64,000 bases of DNA from an uncultured Saprospiraceae bacterium (lineage in GTDB: Bacteria > Bacteroidota > Bacteroidia > Chitinophagales > Saprospiraceae), in the NCBI GenBank assembly GCA_937981555.1, contig CALJOK010000011.1, positions 1-64,000 on the forward strand, written 5' to 3'. Numbering within the stretch: the first letter of the stretch is position 1; the number at the start of each line of letters is the position of its first letter. Positions 62,183 through 64,000 of the stretch are shown here, one piece after another. The position numbers and the translations under genes are program-made. The notes below the pieces were generated by a model, which did not search any database, was not told the origin of the DNA, and saw only the letters and a program-made list of their open reading frames with translations.

Positions 62183-62643
62183 AATCACTTCATAAATTAA
62201 ATGCGACAGTTTTAGGTGCAGGCTACTCCCCTTTCGCTCCAGGAACAATGGGTGCATTAGTTGGAATACTTATTTTATTTTTGATAAAATGGCAACAACC
62301 TGATTTACAATTTTTCACTTGGGGTTTACTTTTAGCAACCATAATTTTCACGTTGTTAGGAGTTTGGAGTACCAACGAAATGGAATCAGAATGGGGAAAA
62401 GATCCTTCCAAAGTAGTCGTTGATGAATTAATTGGAGTTTGGATTGCAGTACTTTGGATTCCAATTGAAACACAATGGTTAATTCTAGGTTTCATCCTTT
62501 TTCGTTTTTTCGACATACTTAAACCTTTGGGAATCAGAAGATTAGAGAGCATAAAAGGAGGATGGGGCGTCATGCTCGATGATGTAGGTGCAGGAATTTA
62601 TGCAAATATTGTTTTGCAAATCATTGTTTTTTTCTGGAAATGA
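62179..62643 (+). CDS. pgpA: PgpA-family phosphatase, probable phosphatidylinositol-phosphate phosphatase
   Basis: The 154-residue membrane protein has the PgpA motifs GYSPFAPGTMGAL, VVVDELIGVW with acidic active-site residues, and VMLDDVGAGIYAN. PgpA removes phosphate from phosphatidylglycerol phosphate, and a PgpA-like enzyme in Bacteroides inositol-lipid clusters has been assigned to phosphatidylinositol phosphate. Start and stop overlap both neighbours by 4 bp (ATGA), showing tight coupling. Activity on the glycerol lipid is also possible. Confidence 0.88.
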   Translation: MKSLHKLNATVLGAGYSPFAPGTMGALVGILILFLIKWQQPDLQFFTWGLLLATIIFTLLGVWSTNEMESEWGKDPSKVVVDELIGVWIAVLWIPIETQWLILGFILFRFFDILKPLGIRRLESIKGGWGVMLDDVGAGIYANIVLQIIVFFWK

Positions 62644-63077
62644 AAAATAAAAACGAACCACTTGATGCTCCTTTAGAAAATACTGATTTGAAAAAGAAAT
62701 CAAGCACGAAGGAATTTCTATCCGCCCAAGTCGCCGCTTTTATTGGAACAGCAGTTGACTTTGGAGTGGTGATTTTTTTGACGGAGATATTTGGAATGTG
62801 GTATGTTGTTTCAAATATAATTGGCGCAACTTGTGGAGCAGTTACTAATTTTTTCTTAGGTCGAAATTGGGTTTTCTCCTCTACTCAAAATAAAATTTCA
62901 CATCAAGCATTTCGCTATTTTTTAGTCGCAACGGGAAGTATGATTTTAAATACTTTGGGAGTTTATTTGTTGACTGAATTTACTGCCTTGAATTATATTT
63001 ATTCTAAAATAATTGTAGCGATTTTAATTGCTTTTACTTTTAATTTTTTGCTGCAAAAGTATTTTGTTTTTAAATAA
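62640..63077 (+). CDS. GtrA-family membrane protein
   Basis: The 145-residue protein has a charged cytoplasmic N-tail (about 1-25) and four membrane helices with the GtrA marks AAFIGTAVDFGVVIFL, NIIGATCGAVTNFFLGRNWVF and NFLLQKYFVFK. GtrA proteins are thought to flip polyprenyl-linked sugars or lipids. As the last gene of the locus, overlapping pgpA by 4 bp, it may move an inositol-lipid intermediate or a glycosyl donor across the membrane. Confidence 0.88.
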   Translation: MKNKNEPLDAPLENTDLKKKSSTKEFLSAQVAAFIGTAVDFGVVIFLTEIFGMWYVVSNIIGATCGAVTNFFLGRNWVFSSTQNKISHQAFRYFLVATGSMILNTLGVYLLTEFTALNYIYSKIIVAILIAFTFNFLLQKYFVFK

Positions 63078-63090
63078 TTTTGTTAAAAAA

Positions 63091-63123
63091 AGGTATCGGA
63101 TCCCTTAAAGGGATCAGATACCT
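63091..63123. terminator. Terminator hairpin at the end of the inositol-lipid locus
   Basis: Arms AGGTATC and GATACCT plus inner arms GATCCCTT and AAGGGATC pair with one G-A mismatch. On the minus strand a run of seven Ts follows, so it serves the convergent DUF1080 gene best; on the plus strand the hairpin lacks a T-run. Confidence 0.75.
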
Positions 63124-63141
63124 AATCAGCGAATAAATATT

Positions 63142-64000
63142 CTACAATTTCCGAATCTTAATATTTTTAAACCACACTTTATCTCCGTGGTCTTGCAAAG
63201 AAATATGACCTTTTTTAGCTAAACCAAAATCAGGCATATCTTTAAATTTACTATTCGCAACCATAGCTTTCCACTCATCCGTATGCATTTCATATTCCAC
63301 AACTTTATGACCGTTTAGCCAATGTTCCATCTTTCCATTATTAGAAATTAATCGAATTTGATTCCACTCCCCTGCTGGTTTTACAACAACATATTTACAT
63401 TCAATCATGTCATATAAATCAGCTGCTCGATGAGTTGGATATTTAGTATCTGGATGGCAAGTATTATCCAATACTTGCATCTCAGGACCAGTTAACCAAA
63501 CGTAATCATATTTTTCATCTTCCACTACATTGAACATTATTCCACTATTTCCACACGCTCCAATTTTCCATTCTAATTTCATTTCAAAATTCTCATATTC
63601 ACTTTTAGTAATGATGTCCCCACCATCTTTTACTTGCCATGAACCATCTGCCCTAGGAATAGAATTTAAGTGAATCGCATTTTGATCGATGACCCAGCCC
63701 GATCCAATAGTTTCTTTCTTGAAATTCCTCCAACTGCTCAAGTCTTTTCCATTAAACAATAATTCCCACCCTGCAGACTTTTCATGATCCGCTAATTGAT
63801 TATCAACCATTTTTGCAAATGTATTCTTTGATGAAAAACCTGGTTGGTTGTCTGGAATTGAATTCATGGTGTACCAACCTTCCGTCGACCATAATTCATT
63901 ATTATTCTCACTAATAAAATGGTTCTTCAATTGAACATGAACCACTCGATCTTCTTTCATTCCGCTCAGCTCCAAAAATACTTTTTTGCGATCTTCAGAT
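63142..64000 (-). CDS. DUF1080 domain protein, C-terminal part of a larger fusion, N-terminus outside window
   Basis: The frame stays open to the window edge and reads SEDRKKVFLELSGMKEDRVVHVQL before the apparent starts, with the domain WSTEGWYTMNSIP that in Bacteroidota precedes DUF1080 in long heme- or dehydrogenase-containing proteins. The last 205 residues are a DUF1080 domain with LFNGKDLSSWRNF, GDIITKSEYENFEMKLEWKI, GNSGIMFNV and the metal-site-like HRAADLYDMIE. Internal TTG and ATG codons near 63975 are therefore not real starts. A periplasmic role in sugar or 3-keto-glycoside breakdown is likely. Confidence 0.85.
   Translation of the reverse strand, partial: SEDRKKVFLELSGMKEDRVVHVQLKNHFISENNNELWSTEGWYTMNSIPDNQPGFSSKNTFAKMVDNQLADHEKSAGWELLFNGKDLSSWRNFKKETIGSGWVIDQNAIHLNSIPRADGSWQVKDGGDIITKSEYENFEMKLEWKIGACGNSGIMFNVVEDEKYDYVWLTGPEMQVLDNTCHPDTKYPTHRAADLYDMIECKYVVVKPAGEWNQIRLISNNGKMEHWLNGHKVVEYEMHTDEWKAMVANSKFKDMPDFGLAKKGHISLQDHGDKVWFKNIKIRKL

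Overview
The window reads as a piece of a free-living Bacteroidota chromosome, most likely from the Saprospiria/Lewinella side of the phylum (lineage is an inference). Supporting signs are the AT-rich sequence, Bacteroidota-type promoters (-7 box TAnnTTTG), at least five secreted proteins ending in a type IX secretion (T9SS) sorting domain, several lipoproteins with short Bacteroidota-style lipoboxes, and long Cys/Asp-rich repeat proteins. No rRNA, tRNA, CRISPR array, transposase or phage gene was seen.

Layout. 1-8.6 kb: two giant surface proteins, one cut by the window edge and one of 1655 aa, behind an orphan membrane-bound LuxR-type regulator. 8.8-13.7 kb: a stress block with two universal stress proteins, a Na/Pi symporter and a ribosome hibernation factor; three promoters here each carry a pair of CRP/FNR-type dyads exactly 22 bp apart. 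13.8-19 kb: CorA, a GMC dehydrogenase with its small subunit, and a HipA-like kinase with DUF3037 partner. 19-25.5 kb: an M14 carboxypeptidase with a propeptide-like lipoprotein, a DUF1080 protein and the 5-oxoprolinase genes pxpABC. 25.6-36.7 kb: an esterase lipoprotein, guaC, SOUL protein, small DUF genes, a subtilase, two tandem T9SS paralogues, typA. 36.7-43.3 kb: a leftward run of acyl-CoA and quinone-oxidoreductase type enzymes. 43.5-55.6 kb: a methyltransferase, a 1655-aa caspase/gingipain-like surface protein, a permease, tpiA, a glucosaminidase divergent from a GlcNAc-kinase-like gene, and pfkA. 55.6-57.2 kb: a polytopic membrane subtilase. 57.4-63.1 kb: a seven-gene inositol-lipid locus. 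63.1 kb to the end: a truncated DUF1080 fusion protein.

The most interesting systems are the 22-bp-paired CRP/FNR-like operators of the stress block, the inositol-phospholipid/inositol-phosphoceramide locus with an added PfkB kinase and a perfect operator-like dyad at its promoter, the HipA-like/DUF3037 pair, a lipoprotein resembling a lone protease propeptide behind a carboxypeptidase, and a 43-bp leader with covarying dyad arms shared by two metabolic genes. Many gene ends carry long, perfect hairpins; some lack a T-tract and look like REP elements.
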